A stretch of DNA of 64,000 nucleotides from Ctena decussata (Eukaryota > Mollusca > Bivalvia > Lucinida > Lucinidae): positions 80,734,043 to 80,798,042 of the forward strand of contig OZ022509.1 in assembly GCA_963989385.1 (NCBI GenBank), written 5' to 3'. This document shows, piece by piece, positions 32,485 to 43,104 of this stretch (its first letter is position 1; every line of letters starts with the position of its first letter). A program made the translations under genes and the position numbers. The notes beneath the pieces were generated by a model. That model was not told the DNA's origin, made no database searches, and saw only the letters and a program-made list of their open reading frames with translations.

Positions 32485-32817
32485 CACAGGGTATAATCGA
32501 TTCCGCCAATTTTCGCTTCCTGCAGAGACTGTCCGTCATATTTGGCTTCCGCCGAGACTGTCCGCGAGCTCTTGCTTCCTGCAGAGACTATTGTCCTCTT
32601 AAATTGGCTTCCTGCCGAGACTGTCCGCGTGACTCTGCTTCCTGCCGAGAGCCTCGGCAGGAAGCAGAATCACGCGGACAGTCTCGGCAGGAAGCCATTT
32701 ATCATGTACAGAAGTCTCGGCAGGAAGCAAGAGTTCGCGGACAGTCTCGGCGGAAGCAAAATATGATGTACAGTCTCTGCAGGAAGCGAAAATTAGCGGA
32801 ATCGATTATACCCTGTG
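32485..32817. mobile_element. Nested-palindrome element, 333 bp, likely 5-bp TSD
   Basis: Ends CACAGGGTATAATCGATTCC and its complement, flanked by GTTTA/ATTTA (4 of 5). Each ~165-bp arm is itself made of ~30-bp submodules, GCTTCCTGC(A/C)GAGACTGTC followed by CGCG or CGT, and the arms meet at GAGCCTCGGC. A second copy is at 52252-52584. Because the arms are palindromic, several frames are open on both strands. These are not genes. Confidence 0.85.
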
Positions 32818-33103
32818 ATTTAACGCCTTTGCAAAAGAGGTAATTTAGCAAATAAGGGTGACGACGTTATTTATGTAACGCCATGCTCCGCCTGGATTAT
32901 TGTTGAAGCACCCCCACCCCTTCCCCCCGACTCCACACAACTTACTTCCAAAATGTCGGAAATACATTTTCTGCAACTAACTCAATATTCTGAGTAGCAA
33001 TTAAACGGCTGCATTTTATATCGAAACAGAGGCATTCGAATCTGATTCAGTTTGTTGCTTGCAGATTCCCGAGCTTTTTTTCTATGGCGATTATTCGTGT
33101 AAG
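32818..33103. other. Spacer
   Basis: C-rich patch CACCCCCACCCCTTCCCCCC near 32910. No gene. Confidence 0.35.
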
Positions 33104-33330
33104 CTGGGGCCGTATTCTTGAAACGACTTAAGTGGTTGCTATGCTGTTGCCAAGGCTAACTTTCTTTGAAGGAGATTCCCTACAACTATGAAATTTGGTC
33201 AGGAGGAACAGTCTTTGTAAGACTGTTCCTCCAGACCAAATTTCATATTTGTAGGGAATCTCCTTTATAGATATTTAGCCTTAGCAACCGCATAGCAACG
33301 ACTTAAGTGGCTTTATGAATATGGCCCCAG
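33104..33330. mobile_element. GGGGCCGTATTC foldback MITE, ~227 bp
   Basis: CTGGGGCCGTATTCTTGAAAC pairs with TTATGAATATGGCCCCAG in outline. Inner CTACAACTATGAAATTTGGTC and GGAGGAACAGTCTT meet their complements. Other copies at 46541-46762 and 56945-57170. Confidence 0.85.
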
Positions 33331-33879
33331 AACCCACCAGCGAAGAGTTTCGGCCAAATCAAAATCAGCTATCCAGAAGTGTTCGACTTAAACATCTCTG
33401 AATTTGTAACCAACTTGTAGAACAGCATCTCAGACTCCATAATCCAAATTTCTGGATTTACAACTCTCACGGTTTTTCTATAGACTGGCATCAGTCTATT
33501 AAATGATAATGTGACAAAAAATTGCAAAATTTTACAAATTTAACAATCATACTAATTTTACAATAAGTGATGGCTCTTATTCGAATAGAACAAAAATCTG
33601 ATGTTCTGTCTGGCTTATAGTTACTACTGGATTCTGGAGCCAGTCTAGGTTTTTCTACAGCATGGTCTCGAAGTTCAAGGGTTTGGTGCTGTCGCAGACA
33701 CTGCAAAGCTGATAAATGACAACTTAAATGCCTAAATATTTCTGCAAGGTATTTCATTGACTTAGACGTTTTTATTTCAAAAGATATAAATCTGGATGAA
33801 AATAAACATATAAGGATACAGATACGTATACTATACATGGAAATAGATTAATTCACAAAACAAAATGATACATAAAATG
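33331..33879. other. AT-rich spacer
   Basis: No gene recognised. A 115-codon minus frame (33491-33838) has no domain and no splice support. Confidence 0.4.
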
Positions 33880-34065
33880 GATGGGGGACCTGTGATTTTA
33901 CATCATTTTTAACAATGTTTCAGTCATATCAGGACGATGGGAGGGTGTGTGCAAGCAAGGAACCTCGTTTACGGTAGAAAAGAACGACGCCTCCAGCGGG
34001 GCTCGAACCCGAGATCGCTAGATCAGCAGTCCAGTGCTTAACCAACTGAGTTACCGGGGTCTTTT
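33880..34065 (-). mobile_element. SINE-4 (tRNA-derived)
   Basis: On the minus strand: GACCCCGGTAACTCAGTTGG, CACTGGACTGCTGATCTAG and B box GGGTTCGAGCCCC, followed by a body whose complement holds TTTCAGTCATATCAGGACG, as at 62510-62700. No TSD defined. Confidence 0.7.
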
Positions 34066-34070
34066 GTATT

Positions 34071-34951
34071 CATAGGAAGGTATGCTTAACGCTACCAAGT
34101 AGCCTGTGTGCATAGGAAGGTATGCATAAAGTTACCATGGGAGTCGTACGCATAGGGAGTTACGCATAAAGCTACAATAGGAGCGTATGCCCAGGAAGAC
34201 ACACATTAAAATATTTTGGAAGCTGTATGCCGAGGAAAGTTCGCAAAAAGCTACCATGGAAGCTGTATTTATAGGAAAGTACATAAAGCTACCATGGAAG
34301 CTGTATTTATAGGAAAGTACGCATAAAGATATCATGGAAGCTGTATCTATAGGAAAGTACGCATAAAGCTACCATGGAAGCTGTATTTAAGGGAAAGTGC
34401 GCATAAAGCTACAATGGAAGCTGCATTCAAAGAAAGTAGGCATAAAGCTACCATGGAAGCTATATTTAAAGGAAAGTACGCATAAAGCTACCATGGAAGC
34501 TGTATTTAAAGGAAAGTACGCATAAAGCTATCATGGAAGCTGTATTTAAAGGAAAGTACGCATAAAGCTACCATGGAAGCAGTATTTAAAGGAAAGTACG
34601 CATAAAGCTACCATGGAAGCAGTATGTATAGGAAGGTACGCTTAAAGCAACCATTGAACCTGTACAGATGGAAAGGTTCGCATAAAGGTACAATTGGAGT
34701 CGTGTGCATAGGAAGGTATGCACAAAGCTACCATCGGAGTCCTACGCATATGGAGGCACACATAAAATTATGATAGAAGCTGTATGCATAGGCAAGTATG
34801 CTAGCAGATTCCATGGAAGCTGTAAGCATAGGAAGGTGTGAATAAAACTACAATGGAATCCGTGCATTAAACGACTTCGGAAGCTGTATGCCTAGGCAAG
34901 TAAGCATTTAACACTACCATGGAGCTGTCTGTGTATAAGAAGGTATGCATA
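34071..34951. repeat. 40-bp minisatellite, main block (~22 units)
   Basis: Typical unit: CATAAAGCTACCATGGAAGC then TGTATTTAAAGGAAAGTACG. Units are most uniform at 34320-34640 and decay to both sides. The array resumes at 35831-36012 and 36184-36350 after two insertions. Confidence 0.9.
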
Positions 34952-35830
34952 AGGGACGAGTCATTTATTATCAGGTGGGGGGGCCGGGTACATTTTCATA
35001 TGGTTCACAAAAATTTTTCCGACCCCCCCAGTCTCAACAGAATTATTTTTCCGACCCCCCCAGATAGGTGACAAAAAATTTTATGACCCCCCCTATCCCC
35101 GGTGCCAGCTACCCTTCACACACATACCATATTACCTATTTTATGTCAGACTGACCTCAATCAAAACCTAGCTGTATGAAACACAAAGAACATCTTCTTA
35201 TTCTAACAGGTTAATTACATGTAATCATGGTCTGTTTAAATTTTGTCTGAATTTGTTGCACTTTTTTCTTCTGCTAATGGCCATCCAGAAATCTTTCTGT
35301 CGAATGCTTAATAATTATAACTGTAAATAATACTAATTGGGCCTCTGGGTGGTGGGGGTCTGGGGCTGTGTTTTTGCTGATGAAAAGGCGCGTGGAGAGC
35401 TGATATCACAAATGCAGGCATTAAATTTAATTGAGCACAAAATCATCTACTTTACATGATTTTATAGACACTTTCGTACGGTTCTAGCAAATCAATGAAA
35501 AGGTTTTTTTTATATGAAGCTGCCCATTCTTTTTGAGTCATTTCCATAAAGACTTTTAAGCTTTAATTTGTGAGTTTGAAAGAAAAGAGTCTGAAATTTT
35601 ATGAGAAATGGGGGGTCTGGGGGGCAAAGCCCCGCAGAAGCTGAGACATTTTTAAAAATGAAGACTGATGGAAGAATTCTGACCCCCCAATATGCCAAAT
35701 AAAATATATGACCCCCCCTGCTCCAAGGCTTTTTTATTTCCGACCCCCCCAGTACATCACAAAAAAAAATTCCGACCCCCCCTAAATGTACCCGGCCCCC
35801 CCCCCAGCTGACAATAAATGACTCGTCCCT
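34952..35830. mobile_element. Harbinger-like TIR element, 879 bp, TAA TSD
   Basis: Ends (A)GGGACGAGTCATTTATT and AATAAATGACTCGTCCC(T). TAA lies on each side, and the target GCATAAAGCTA is a normal minisatellite unit, so the duplication is certain to three bases. Subterminal CCGACCCCCCC words repeat near both ends. The minus frame at 35510-35863 shows no DDE motif. A TWA 3-bp target is characteristic of PIF/Harbinger. Confidence 0.78.
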
Positions 35831-36012
35831 AAAGCTAAATTTACCCAGTAACGGTCTATGCATTGGAAGGTTCGCATAAAGCTATCATGGGAGCTGCATG
35901 CACAGGAAAGTATGCATAAATCTAAAACGGAAGCTGTAAGAATAGGAAGATTTGTATACCATACCGTGGAGAACCTGTTTGCATAGAAACAGACGCATAA
36001 ATCTACCTTGGA
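35831..36012. repeat. 40-bp minisatellite, second block
   Basis: Units such as CGCATAAAGCTATCATGGGAG continue the array of 34071-34951, more diverged. Confidence 0.75.
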
Positions 36013-36183
36013 GTGAGTGAGTGAACTCGGGTTTAAGGTCCTACCAACAACTAGGTCATAGGGAGACGTGGCCTCGGTTTATGGTGTCATCCTCAAGACC
36101 GGAGAAGCGGGGATTCGATCTTGCGACCCCTGGATTGGTTGTCCAGCGCATTATCCATTGTACCACTACAGTACCGCCGCTCC
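36013..36183 (-). mobile_element. SINE-2 in the minisatellite, exact 12-bp TSD
   Basis: ATCTACCTTGGA at 36001-36012 and 36184-36195. Reverse complement reads GAGCGGCGGTACTGTAGTGG, GGGGTCGCAAGATCGAATCC and a TTCACTCACTCAC tail. The TSD is itself part of a minisatellite unit. Confidence 0.92.
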
Positions 36184-36350
36184 ATCTACCTTGGAAGCTG
36201 TATGTTTAGGCAAATATATACATTAAAGTATGAATACACTTGCACGGAAACAGAATGCATAGGAAGATACGTATAAAGCTACCGTGGAACCTGTGTGCAT
36301 AGAAATATTTGCATAAAACTACCAGGTAAGCTGTATGTATAAGCAGATAC
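36184..36350. repeat. 40-bp minisatellite, third block
   Basis: Degenerate units (GATACGTATAAAGCTACCG, TAAAACTACCAGGTAAGCTG) mark the array's right edge. Confidence 0.65.
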
Positions 36351-36371
36351 AGACGCGAAAGGAGTTTTACT

Positions 36372-37085
36372 TTTTATCGTGTTAAATAGATATCTGATCT
36401 GATATATGATATCTGATATAATATATAAGATATGAGACACAATATATCAGATATCTACATTTAATAAGATATATTATATACTATATTAGATATCTTATTT
36501 AGCATAGAGGATGTCTAATATGTTAAATAAGAGATCTTATAAAGCATATATCTGATATCAAATATGTATCCTATATGGGATATAAGATGGCTGATATAAT
36601 ATATGACATATCTTATTTATGAAAGAGGATACCTTATATACGAATTAAGAAACCTTATTTCCATGAAAACGATACAAAAGACAATCTGAAATAATGAATG
36701 GACCGTCGTCTAACTTGGATTTATTAGGATAGAATTAGACCACCAGATAAAAATGGGCTAATCATACTAATTAAGATATCTTATATACTATAGAAGGTAT
36801 CTCATTTCACATATCAGCTGTCAAAATTAGTATATACGATATCTTATATGTTTTATTATGATATAATATATATCTAATTTAACATTAAAGGTATCATTTA
36901 TATTGAATTAAGATATGTTATAAATCATTAATAAGATACATGATTTATCATGTCTGATATGTTTTATAAGGTATCTTAACACTATATTAAATGTCTTATA
37001 TGTCTTATTACATACCTTATATAGTATATAAGATATATAATTTAATTAAAAAGATATCTTATATACTATATAAGATATCTTTTTA
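36372..37085. repeat. GATATC/TATAAG-rich AT satellite
   Basis: Dense, mostly palindromic words such as AAGATATCTTATATACTATA and GATATCTGATATAATATATA, with a less repetitive island at about 36660-36760 that resembles 38190-38275 (CCATGAAAA(C/T)GATA, AATGAATGGA, AGGATAGAA). Very prone to fold and to slip. Confidence 0.75.
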
Positions 37086-37232
37086 AGAGAATAAATAGTA
37101 AAAGGGCTTGCCAAGGATTCGTCGGAGGGACTTCGTGTTAACTTTGTGAGTGATTAACGTGATAAGTGATTTGCCGCTAACTTAAAGGCCAATTCATTGT
37201 TTTAGGTTTGTGACGGATTTGTCGACGTATAA
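37086..37232. other. Spacer
   Basis: Nothing recognised. Confidence 0.3.
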
Positions 37233-37474
37233 TTGAGCCGCGACACGACAAAACCAACAATGTGGTTGTGCGCCCAGCGCAGACTCAGATCAGCCTGGGC
37301 ATCCGCCCAGTCTGATCAGAGTCTTCGCTGTCCGCATGGTGGTGGCTTAGACCCTTAGCTACCATTTGAGCCTTTAACGAAGAGTCATATCAAACTGGGC
37401 AGATGGCCAGACTGATCTGAGTCTGCGCTGGGCGCACAACCACATTGTTGGTTTTCTCGTGTCGCGGCTCATAT
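37233..37474. mobile_element. MITE-2 foldback, best-preserved long copy
   Basis: TTGAGCCGCGACACGAC to TCGTGTCGCGGCTCATAT. Contains CAGATCAGCCTGGGCATCCG, TAGACCCTTAGCTACC and CCAGACTGATCTGAGTC. 242 bp. Serves as the local reference for the family. Confidence 0.85.
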
Positions 37475-38371
37475 ATACTTTCAGAGGAATGAACTTCACC
37501 CTATAAAGATATACGTACTTAAATATATAACCTCGGATGACCGATATGTTGAATAATCAAAATTAAAATGTTGAGCTTTGTGTTTTAAAACAAATTACAT
37601 GTAAGAACATCTGTCACGAGTGAAATAAAGAGTTTAAATTGTGTTTCATTCGTGAAAGAAACTATAACATTTATCATTTTTAAATATAACAGGTAATTTA
37701 AGAAAACAAAAGATTAAAATAGTCATTATATAGACCGCTGGTTATTTAGTCCAATCTTAACTTTCAAAACAAATCCATCTTCCCTTGGATGTTGCCGTGA
37801 ACTGGTATTTTATTCGTGCAAGGTTTCTTTATATTGGGAAATAAAACTTGCGAGAGATATAATTTCAGTGAAAAATTTTAAAAAGTATGAAGGAATTTTT
37901 AGCATTTTTTTCTATTTTTCTTTCTTATGTTTTTTTTTTCTACAAATTTTGAGGCGCTGCAAATGATATACGGTTCATGGTTGGTGTTATCAAGTGTGTT
38001 TACAAGTTTGGCTTTGGCAAAAAGCTTGATCCACCCGGCTTATACCTATAATGGTTCCAATGCGCCCAACTACAACAACAACAACAAGAAAAAAAAGAGA
38101 AAAAAACACGAATAAAAAGTGTAGACCCTGATTATACACCGCAAAACGAGGCACAATATCAGGGTACCACTGCTTTGATTAAACTTACAGGAATTTCCAT
38201 GAAAATGATAGACAAAAAATGATAAACCAGCCATCTTAAAATGATGAATGGAATTTATAAGGATAGAACCACCGGATGACGTCGCGTCGATGTCGGTGTG
38301 ACGTCATTTCGATGTCATAGGCTTGTTGGGAAGAGTCCATTAAGTATAGATAGGTAAATCAATCAGTTGCT
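37475..38371. other. AT-rich spacer with a TGACGTCA-type fragment
   Basis: 38276-38336 (GATGACGTCGCGTCGATGTC, GTGTGACGTCATTTCGATG) belongs to the word-array MITEs. 38190-38275 shares words with 36660-36760. No gene recognised. Confidence 0.45.
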
Positions 38372-39433
38372 GCTGTCAGAGAGTGGTTTTTCCCCCTTTC
38401 CCCCCGGAAAAGTGGCTATAGGACGGACGACTATATAGTGGATTGTCCGGACCTCATAGAGCCACTTTTCCCCCATAGTCCTTTTTCCCCCCCACCGGAA
38501 AATTGGCTATTAGTGAATTTTGTATGGCTATTGGTATAGGAACGAAACGGAACGGAATGGAACAGAGACATTTCACGGAATTAATCGCATTTGAAATGTA
38601 TCAGTTTTTCAACGAAGGTAATAAACGTGATAAATTCCAAAAAATCAATATGCAAAGTTAGCAACCATATTTTTATAATAATCAATGATTACTAATTTGA
38701 GAAACGAAGAGTGTGTAATTTCTTCCCATCGCAGATATCATATACGTACACATACGCATGCAAGCTTACAGGAAGATGTACGAACGGGTGTTTTGTCCAG
38801 TCATGTTTGATTTAGCAGGCAGTTTATTACATTGAAAATAATAATCGGACGTATGTCCCGATGGGAGTCGAGCCCACGACTCTTGCATGAAAAGCAAACA
38901 CTAGTCCAGGCACTCCGCTGCACACACGCACAGATGAACGCTTCTACAAACACAGAATTATACAAACTTATGCACACAACCACGTACACTCACAGACGTA
39001 TTTGGCTAATATGGAAAGCAAAATGCGTGCCTGTTTTCTCCAAAACGAAAATAAGAGAGACTGGTGGTCACATGCATGCGGTTCTAGCATCTGTTATCCA
39101 TCGATAGTTTACGGACAGACACTCGTATTTCTGTTTCAGTTATGAACCTCACTATTATGATTGACTAGAAGGAGCAAATTCCACTATGTAGCGTGTTTTC
39201 CTACACTCATATTACCAGGGGGAAAATCCACTATACAGGGGAAAAACGGCTATGCAAAAACACCTATAATAGATTTTCCCCGGGGAAAATTGGCTATATA
39301 GTCATATTTCCGGGGGGAAATTCTACTATATAGCCATTTTTCCGATGGGAAATTCTACTATGGAAAAATCATAGCCATTTTTCCGGGGGGGGGGGGGGAA
39401 ACTACTAGGGGGGAAAAGCTACTCTCTGACAGC
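38372..39433. mobile_element. 1.06-kb TIR element with TATAGCC/GGGGAAAA subterminal arrays
   Basis: Ends GCTGTCAGAGAGT and ACTCTCTGACAGC are exact complements. Inside each end GGAAAA-T/GGCTATA motifs with CCCCC/GGGGG runs repeat several times (38395-38525 and 39195-39420). A tRNA-like word GGGCTCGACTCCC on the minus strand near 38860 may mark an inner SINE head. No transposase. TSD undecided (CTG fits). Confidence 0.7.
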
Positions 39434-39734
39434 TGCAAGCCCCATGCTACCCAGCTAATAAATTGTACTATGTAGTTTTTTCTAAAAAATAATTAACAAC
39501 ATTGTCGTTTAGTTTTGCAATGCAGCAATATGCGTCCAGAAGATGAAGATGGAGTGGCAAATAGTGTAGACCCTGATCAGACTGTACCTATCTTTCCCAA
39601 TACTTAGATTTGTTTACAACAATGAGTTTTCCCGCCATTTTTACCAAGGGGAATAACTTTTATGAAATCTTTACTTCCTAGGTGAACGAAGTCCTTCCAA
39701 ATTAATCTTTACCCGTCAATGAACAAATCTTCCA
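39434..39734. other. Spacer with CAAACAGTG-family remnant
   Basis: 39558-39588 (GCAAATAGTGTAGACCCTG, ATCAGACTGTACC) is half of a stem-loop MITE without its second arm. Confidence 0.45.
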
Positions 39735-39940
39735 CATGGCACACAACGTCGATTTTACGTTGATTGATACAGTTGAATAAACGTTGATTCTTGATTCAAC
39801 GTTAATTTAATGTTTAGTGCCTGTTAATCTCCCACTGGGCACACAAGGTTGAATCAACCTTGAATCAACTTTGATTCAACGTCACGACGTTGAATCAAGG
39901 TTGATTCAATATTGATTCAACCTTGTGTGCCTGCTGGGCT
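39735..39940. mobile_element. Two abutting TTGATTCAA word-array MITEs
   Basis: 39735-39830 and 39831-39940. The second runs CCCACTGGGCACACAAGG to CCTTGTGTGCCTGCTGGG, filled with TTGAATCAA, TTGATTCAA and CGTCACGACG. The palindrome is near complete. Confidence 0.75.
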
Positions 39941-40028
39941 GCTCCATGGGGAGCAAATTCTATCCTTCAAGAGTGGATTGCCATGAAAAAAGGGAGGTAA
40001 AATGATAGTGGAAGAGGTACTGTCCTGA
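39941..40028. mobile_element. MITE-1 fragment, inverted
   Basis: GGGAGCAAATTCTATCC, then GGGAGGTAAAATGATAGTGG; equals the inverse end of MITE-1. Confidence 0.5.
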
Positions 40029-40190
40029 GAGTTTACCCAGCGGGCTCTTGACGTCGAATTTACGCCGCACTACGTCGCTGCGACGTCAATACGACGTCAT
40101 ATGTGACGATGCCAACTTACGCCGCACTGACGTCGTTGCGACGATAACGCCATTACGACGTTAGTGCCTTCTGACACCCAGTTACCTTAA
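40029..40190. mobile_element. GACGTCG word-array MITE
   Basis: Begins ACCCAGCGGGCTCTTGACG. Contains TACGCCGCACTACGTCG and TACGCCGCACTGACGTCG as internal repeats plus several CGACGT words. Ends near GTGCCTTCTGACACCCAG. Confidence 0.6.
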
Positions 40191-40541
40191 TATGACTTGT
40201 TGAAACCAGTTAAGTATTTAGTTTACTATTTGTAATATGTCAAACATTTTTATCATGTGTAGTATGTCAAACATTTTCATCATGCGCAACGTGCTATATT
40301 CCAGTGTTTCACTCCTGATAATTCAAAATATCTTATATGGTGCTGACATTTCACTGATTTTTCAGCAGCATTTGTACAAAAGTCCATAGTTAACTCATGT
40401 TTAAAATGACCCTAGACGTGACGTGGTATAAGAGATGAGAAATTAATGCAAAAATTTTGTTGAAAGTATATAAATGTACTAAAGCGCTCGACCTGCTAAT
40501 CTAAACCACCAGACGTGAAACAATTGTCTTAACGTGATGTT
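40191..40541. other. AT-rich spacer
   Basis: Near-duplicate ATGTCAAACATTTT(T/C)ATCATG at about 40233 and 40263. No gene. Confidence 0.4.
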
Positions 40542-41424
40542 TATTTAAGAAATGAATTTCATTTTTCTGAGGTTTATCGAAGTGTAAACTTTATTGGGTC
40601 ACGTGCAAAGTGAATGAACCCCGAAGGGGTTCATGTTAACTTTGCTAGTGACCCAATGTACTTTACACTTCGATAAACATCAGAAAAATTAAGTTCATTG
40701 CTTATATTTACATTCGTTTCAATCAAATTTTTCATGAAAAATCTTATATAAGCGCTAAAATTGAAGCAGTAAAACATTTACACGAAGTTTGTTCTGCACA
40801 CAGCAGAACGGCATGCATGACGTCATGACGTTGCTAACGCCCAATCAGGTTGTAGAGAGCTATTGTTTATTTTTGACGTCATTGACGTCGCGTGTCTCAA
40901 TGTAATTATTGGAATGTAAACTGCATTACGTTCCAATGGTTTACTATAGGGCTTTTCAGTAAATACACCAAGAATGTAAATATTTAAGGAATGCATTTCA
41001 TTTTTCTGAGGTTTATCGAAGTGTAAACTACATTGGGTCACGTGCAAAGTGAATGAACCCCGAAAGGGTTCATGTAAACTTTGCTGGTGACCCAATGTAA
41101 TTTACACTTCGATAAACATCAGAAAAATTAAGTTCATTGCTTATATTTACATTCGTTTCAATAAAATCTTTCATGAAAAATCTTATGTAACCGCTAAAAT
41201 TGAAGCAGTAAAACATTTACACGAAGTTTGTTCTGCACACACCAGAACGGCATGCATGACGTCATGACGTTGCTAACGTCCAATCAGGTTGTAGAGAGCT
41301 ATTGTTTATTTTTGACGTCATTGGCGTCGCGTGTCTCAATGTAATTATTGGAATGTAAACTACATTACGTTCCAATGGTTTACTATAGGGCTTTTCAGTA
41401 AATACACCAAGAATGTAAATATTA
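40542..41424. repeat. 439-bp tandem duplication containing foldbacks
   Basis: Unit 1 is 40542-40980 and unit 2 is 40981-41424, nearly identical. Each holds a ~115-bp palindrome (TTTATCGAAGTGTAAAC / GTTTACACTTCGATAAA around AACCCCGAAAGGGGTT-like words), GCATGACGTCATGACGTTGC, and a small second hairpin near its end. Minus frames at 40823-41095 and 41262-41450 arise from the repeat and have no domains. Confidence 0.85.
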
Positions 41425-41439
41425 GTCATTACTTGCAAC

Positions 41440-41537
41440 GAGTTACCCATCTTTGTAAGCCAAAGGTAATAAGTCCACTTTGTTCCTAAGGAACAAAGTA
41501 GACTTAGTACCCTTGGCTTTCGTAGATGCGAGTAACC
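41440..41537. repeat. Palindrome related to 21686-21738
   Basis: GTTACCCATCTTTGTAAGCC / GGCTTTCGTAGATGCGAGTAAC outer arms. TCCACTTTGTTCCTAAGGAAC core. Fragments also at 48605-48660 and 48990-49055. Confidence 0.65.
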
Positions 41538-42264
41538 TTTCCTTTACGCACTTTAGATGACTTTAATTGACGCTTTCTTCGGAAATAAATTTGTGTTTTA
41601 CCGATTTATTTATCGTATATACTGTATACGTCATTTTCAAATACAAGAAATGATAACAACGGTAGATTTAGGAGCGTAGCTGCCTCTCACGCAAATACTC
41701 AGTTCGTAGGCCTCTACTTTTTTCTCTGCTTGACAAAGATGCTTACAATGATGCGCAAAAAGCCAGTCTGCCAATCGCACAAATGACATTTGTGGCCTCG
41801 ATACAGGCAGGCATCAAAGTTTGCTACGTTTGGCAGTGTTGATTGTCATTGTTGATTGGCAATGTTAATTTCATTAACCGACATGTTATGTAGTTTTTGT
41901 AAACTAAATGACACAGTGCCTTGATGGAAACAATGCTGTATGAACGTTAGCCGGTGTCAACGCTTTTAACGGACGCAAAAAAAAAAAAAAACTTCAAAAG
42001 TTTTTTTTTTTTTTTCTTTTTTTTTTGCTGCTTACAGTGATAAATGACCGTACTGATTGTATTTATAACATTAAAATGTATAAGTTACTAGTCATTAGTG
42101 GGTCTGTTGTCAACAAGGATGTTTTTTTCATTTTGTCATGAAATAACTTGCCTTGACATTGTTTTGTCATTGTTTTGTCATTTAATACTTTGTTCCGCGA
42201 ATATCAAGGTCTCATACCTGATTAGTCACATAGCTACATGTAGTATACATTGTTGCTGTTCAGT
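41538..42264. other. Spacer with poly-A/poly-T foldback
   Basis: 41975-42028 has 15 A, then ACTTCAAAAGT, then T-runs, able to form an almost pure A:T hairpin. No gene. Confidence 0.5.
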
Positions 42265-42350
42265 TCAGTTCAGTTCTATTCTCTTATCGACGTTACCCAA
42301 GTGGCTCAACGGTACGTAACCATACGGTTGCACACACTTGGCGCCGTGTG
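42265..42350. repeat. CAAGTGGCTCA(A/G)CGG repeat, plus orientation
   Basis: ACGTTACCCAAGTGGCTCAA, then CACACACTTGGCGCCG and GTGTCCGTCAA. Recurs inverted at 43370-43740. Confidence 0.55.
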
Positions 42351-42532
42351 TCCGTCAAAATTGTTGCTGTTTATTCTTCAGTTTCTTTTTGTAGTTTCTT
42401 GTCCCTAGCATATATTAATAATGATATTGCCCCTCTCTCCTCCCCCGTCATCCTACCCCCACCCCCCTCCCCACCAAAAGAAATAAAAAACGGAAAAAGA
42501 AAAGAATAAAATAATGAATAAATTGCGACCCC

Positions 42533-42580
42533 GCCCCCCCCTCCCCCCCCCCCCCCCCACACACACACACACACACACGC
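42533..42580. repeat. Poly-C / (CA)n microsatellite
   Basis: C-runs to 42557, then about ten CA units. Minus frames with Gly/Val runs across it are artefacts. Confidence 0.9.
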
Positions 42581-43075
42581 ATTATTCTCTCCTGGCATAA
42601 TTGATCAATCATAGTAATAAAACAAATTATTTTACGGAATGAATTGCATTTATTACCTCCCTTGAAAAAAAAAAACTTACACATATCAATGTAATTTTTA
42701 TTCCGTAAAATATTCTGTTCTGTTACATTCCGATCAGCTCCGCTCCGCAAAATACCAATATTTTAGCTGTTGCAATCCTCGTGGTGGCACTGGATGACTA
42801 TGCCCCTGTTCTGGTTATCATTACGCACACGGATGACCCCTGTCAGATTTAAGATTTACAACAAAGTTTCAGAACGATCCATGCACCAGGATACTCCCAG
42901 TATGTTCACTTCGTCACTATGACGTCGTACTGACGTCGCAGCGACGTCCGTGCGACGTCATTACGACATCGTGTTCTAGTTTAGCTTTGTCTACCAACTG
43001 CTGTAATCGCTGTCGTTGAAGTAAATTAATTAATTAATTTCACTCTTCATTTTTTATGTTTTATGTGTGTGTGTT
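42581..43075. other. Spacer with a GACGTCG array
   Basis: 42912-42970 (ATGACGTCGTACTGACGTCG, CAGCGACGTCCGTGCGACGTC) is a word-array MITE fragment. No gene. Confidence 0.5.
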
Positions 43076-43094
43076 GGGGGGGGGGGGGGGGGGG
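43076..43094. repeat. Poly-G tract, 19 G
   Basis: Preceded by TGTGTGTGTT; homopolymer just upstream of a SINE. Confidence 0.9.
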
Positions 43095-43104
43095 TACCCT
43101 TCAG

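Noticed and set aside
35510..35863. 117-codon minus-strand frame in the Harbinger-like element
   Set aside because: Partly reads through G/C-run subterminal repeats and the TIR; lacks DDE residues.
38845..38925. Additional tRNA-derived SINE on the minus strand
   Set aside because: A B-box-like GGGCTCGACTCCC is present but no A box, tail or TSD could be defined.
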